Assembly (NCBI RefSeq): GCF_008087625.1
Contig: NZ_CP042997.1
Coordinates: 8,494,001-8,558,000 of the forward strand
Reading direction: 5' to 3'
DNA length: 64,000 nucleotides
DNA from: Aquisphaera giovannonii
GTDB lineage: Bacteria > Planctomycetota > Planctomycetia > Isosphaerales > Isosphaeraceae
In this document: positions 61,651-64,000 of the stretch, one piece after another
Layout: every line of letters begins with the position of its first letter
How positions within the stretch are numbered: the stretch's first letter is position 1
Notes under the pieces: model-generated
The model's database searches: none
Seen by the model: only the letters and a program-made list of their open reading frames with translations
What the model was told of the DNA's origin: nothing
Position numbers and translations under genes: made by a program

Positions 61651-64000
61651 TCAGGTGGACCGCCGCCTCGGCCCGGCGATCGCCTCGGCCTTGAGCGGGT
61701 CCTCGGGCCAGGAATGCTTGGGATAGCGGGCGCGGAGGTCCTTGCGGACCTGGTGGTAGGTCGTCGCCCAGAAGCTCCGCAGGTCGGCCGTGATCTGGAC
61801 CGGGCGATGGTTGGGGCCGAGCAGGTGCAGCAGCACCGGCACGCGCCCCCGGGCCAGCCGGGGGGTCTCCGTCCATCCGAACAGCTCCTGAAGGCGGACG
61901 GCCAGGACGGGGGGGGCGCCCGGCTCGTAGTGCAGGGCGATCTGGCGGCCGCTCGGCACCGTCAGGGTCCTCGGCGCGCCCTCGGCCAGCTCGCGGCGGA
62001 GCGGATAGCTCAGCAGGCCGTCCAGGAAGCCAATCTTGTCCGCCTGCCTCACCTCCTCCGCCCGGGTCTTGCCCCGGCAGAGCGCCTCGAGCCCCTCGGC
62101 GAGCCGATCGTCGCCGATCTCCGGCCAGTCGAGCTCCGTGACCGCCTCGCGGACGAGGGCGAATCGGGCGAGCCAGGCGGCCGCGGCCGGATCCTCCCGG
62201 AAGAGGGCGGCCGCCCGAGGCCGCAGCGCCGAGGCCAGCACTCCCGCGGCCTCCTCGGCGGGGATCGACCGGCTGGCATCCTCCTTGAGCAGGAGGTCCT
62301 GATACCAGAGCCGCGTCACCCCGACGACCCGCTCGCGCTCCTCGTCGTACCGCGTCGCCACCTCCCGACGGAGCAGGCCGGGCAGGAGCTCCTCCAGCCA
62401 TTCCGGGCGGATGAGGCTGGCGAGGCGCACCAGCAATTCGAGCGTCCCCCGCCTCCGCTCCTGCCTCGGGTCGAGGGCCAGGAAGAGCTCGCCGTCGCGG
62501 ACCACCGACGAGCGATCGAGCCTCACGCCCCGGCCGCCGACCATCACGCCGGTCTCCTCCGCCCCTCGGCGGCGGACGACCCGGTCGGGATACGCGAGGA
62601 GGAGCCAGCGGAGCGGCGACTCGGCCTCGTCGCCGGGAGTCGGCGGGGAGCCTCCCCCCGATCCCAGCCGGCGGGCCAGGCGGATCAGGTCGTCGCGGAT
62701 GCGGGCGACCTGGCGCGCGGCCGCCGCATCGATGCCCCGATCGCGGAGGCCGGCGCCGAAGCGGCCCCGCTCCGCCTCCTCCAGCAGGGCCATGCGGCCG
62801 AGGAGGTCGGAGGCCCCGCGCCCCTGGGTCGCCCGCGGCGGGCCGGCCGAGGGGCCGGTCGCGCCTCCGCGTTCGACGACGTCCTTCTCCGACAGCAGGG
62901 CCGCGATCGTGGCCCCTTCGGCCGCGCGCCCCTCCGCGGCCGAGGCGATCAGGAGGCGGGCGAGACGCGGGTGGACCGGCAGGTCGAGCATCCGCCGGCC
63001 CAGGCCCGTGACGGTCCCACGCCCGGCCTCGACCGCCCCGAGCATCGTCAGCAGGCGATCCGCCGCGTCCAGGCGGTCGGCGGCCGGGGGGTCGTACCAG
63101 CCGAAGCCGGATGGATCGCTCACGCCCCACGAATGGAGCGTCAGGACGGTGGAGCAGAGGTCCACGCGGTGCACCTCCGGCCGGTCGAACGGCTCCATCC
63201 CGCGATCCTCTCGCGGCGACCAGAGGCGGATGCAGCGCCCGGGGGCCGTCCGCCCGGCCCGGCCGGCGCGTTGGGTGGCCGAGGCCACGCTGATCCGCGA
63301 GAGCTCGAGCCGATCGAAGCCCCGCCGGGAGTCGTGGTGGGCGACCCGAGCCAGGCCGCTGTCGATCACGGTCGTCACGCCCTCGATCGTCAGCGAGGTC
63401 TCCGCGATGTTCGTCGCCAGGATGACCTTCCGGGCGGCGGACGGCCGCAGCGCCCGGTCCTGGTCCTCCGCCGGGATGGACGAATGGAGCACGTGGAGCA
63501 CCGCCCCGGCCTCGCGGACGATCGGCTCCGCGGCGGCGCGGACGCGGCGGATCTCCGCCATGCCCGGCAGGAAGACCAGGACGTGCCCGCGATCGGCGGC
63601 GGGCCCCAGCGCATCGCGGATCGCCGGCGTCACCGCCTCCGGCGAGGCGGGCCGGTCCGAGGGCCGGTACTCGACCTCGACCGGGAAGGCACGCCCTTCG
63701 ACGCGGACCAGCGGGGCGTCGTCGAGGAAGCTCGCCACCGGTCCGGCGTCCAGCGTGGCCGACATGACGACGAGCAGCAGGTCGGGCCGGACCTCCCGCC
63801 GTATCTCCTTCAGGAGGGCGAGGGCCAGGTCGGAGTGGATGCTCCGCTCGTGGAACTCGTCGAGGACCACGGCGCCGATCCCCTCGAGGAAGGGATCCGC
63901 GAGGACCTGCCGGTTGAGGATCCCCTCGGTCTCGACGATCAGCCGGGTTCGCGCCGAGACGCGGCGATCGAGCCGGACCTGGTAGCCGACCTCCTCGCCG
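61651..64000 (-). CDS. hrpB: ATP-dependent helicase HrpB, N-terminus beyond the window
   Basis: About 780 residues are visible; the frame remains open to the window edge, so the gene starts outside. Visible motifs: VVLDEFHERS (DEAH-type motif II), VVMSATLD (motif III), HVLVFLPGMAEI (Ia/IV region), ATNIAETSLTIEGV (motif V), and TQRAGRAGRTAPGR (motif VI). The HA2/OB-type region follows, and the C-terminal domain (RPVQITADLRSFWATTYHQVRKDLR and a PKHSWPEDP end) is the HrpB-specific one. Walker A lies outside. HrpB is a DEAH-box RNA helicase-like protein of poorly known function. C-terminus is complete. Confidence 0.92.
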   Translation of the reverse strand, partial: GEEVGYQVRLDRRVSARTRLIVETEGILNRQVLADPFLEGIGAVVLDEFHERSIHSDLALALLKEIRREVRPDLLLVVMSATLDAGPVASFLDDAPLVRVEGRAFPVEVEYRPSDRPASPEAVTPAIRDALGPAADRGHVLVFLPGMAEIRRVRAAAEPIVREAGAVLHVLHSSIPAEDQDRALRPSAARKVILATNIAETSLTIEGVTTVIDSGLARVAHHDSRRGFDRLELSRISVASATQRAGRAGRTAPGRCIRLWSPREDRGMEPFDRPEVHRVDLCSTVLTLHSWGVSDPSGFGWYDPPAADRLDAADRLLTMLGAVEAGRGTVTGLGRRMLDLPVHPRLARLLIASAAEGRAAEGATIAALLSEKDVVERGGATGPSAGPPRATQGRGASDLLGRMALLEEAERGRFGAGLRDRGIDAAAARQVARIRDDLIRLARRLGSGGGSPPTPGDEAESPLRWLLLAYPDRVVRRRGAEETGVMVGGRGVRLDRSSVVRDGELFLALDPRQERRRGTLELLVRLASLIRPEWLEELLPGLLRREVATRYDEERERVVGVTRLWYQDLLLKEDASRSIPAEEAAGVLASALRPRAAALFREDPAAAAWLARFALVREAVTELDWPEIGDDRLAEGLEALCRGKTRAEEVRQADKIGFLDGLLSYPLRRELAEGAPRTLTVPSGRQIALHYEPGAPPVLAVRLQELFGWTETPRLARGRVPVLLHLLGPNHRPVQITADLRSFWATTYHQVRKDLRARYPKHSWPEDPLKAEAIAGPRRRST

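Noticed and set aside
61517-63985. 537-codon minus-strand frame and 524-codon plus-strand frame over the HrpB gene.
   Set aside because: Out-of-frame and antisense readings; helicase motifs V and VI are in the chosen frame.
1-64000. CRISPR arrays, prophage or integrase/attachment sites.
   Set aside because: No short direct repeats with uniform spacers, no integrase or phage structural genes; long repeats present are all inside coding regions.

Overview
The window looks like a high-GC planctomycete chromosome, most likely Isosphaeraceae-like. This is an inference from gene content: a planctomycete-type DUF1549/DUF1553 protein with a cytochrome-like motif, giant exported proteins built from DUF4082, SbsA-like and Ig-like repeats, an N-terminal 'LExRxLL' motif (LEGRPLLS), and dense use of GTG starts with 4-base gene overlaps. 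I recognised no tRNA, rRNA or CRISPR array. Coding density is high except for 41.6-45.1 kb.

Layout. (1) 1-3388 is the 3' part of an exported DUF4082 / SbsA-like / heparinase-like lyase gene. (2) 3.8-14.4 kb is a minus-strand glycan operon. In transcription order it holds a Wzy/O-antigen-ligase-like protein, GT4, NodB deacetylase, TuaH-like GT, DUF362 protein, membrane GT2, an unknown membrane-anchored protein, GT2 and GT4. An IS5-type element with a frameshifted transposase lies just upstream of its first gene (14531-15418). (3) 15.6-27.7 kb is one gene for a 4016-residue multidomain exported protein: dimethylformamidase-like domain, LamG, Ig-like, SbsA-like, five DUF4082, fifteen Ig repeats and a C-terminal matrixin-type zinc protease. 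(4) 28.1-41.6 kb is a second minus-strand polysaccharide operon. It holds an initiating sugar transferase, a Wzc/BY-kinase, a Wzm/Wzt ABC exporter, a WbpB-WbpD-WbpE-like set for a 2,3-diamino-uronic acid, an epimerase/aminotransferase/acyltransferase set, and GT2 enzymes. (5) 41.6-45.1 kb is a 3.4 kb stretch with no convincing gene and one perfect 15-bp inverted repeat. (6) 45.1-52.0 kb holds a second initiating sugar transferase with a coupled GT2, and a divergent GT2 followed by two tandem paralogous multi-pass membrane glycosyltransferase-like proteins. (7) 52-64 kb is mostly housekeeping or lineage-specific: SGNH hydrolase, an HTH-acidic repeat-membrane anchor protein, a small exported protein, DUF1549/1553, Nudix, an alpha/beta-hydrolase lipoprotein, LemA, and an HrpB helicase running off the end.

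How the genes work together (inference). The initiating transferases load the first sugar on undecaprenyl phosphate, the GT2/GT4 enzymes extend the chain, and the Wbp-like and DegT/epimerase sets supply modified amino sugars. Deacetylase, Wzy-like, ABC exporter and BY-kinase then process, export and control the polymer. The two exported giants next to these operons (lyase and adhesin/protease) share the DUF4082 domain and are plausible surface-matrix or matrix-remodelling partners of the polysaccharide. The least described parts are the giant protein with its recently amplified DNA repeats, the HTH-SDSD-membrane protein, and the DUF362 protein inside a glycan operon.

Start sites were corrected wherever a 4-base stop/start overlap (ATGA or GTGA) or a clear Shine-Dalgarno sequence favoured an internal start. 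All function calls come from reading motifs by eye; no database search was run.
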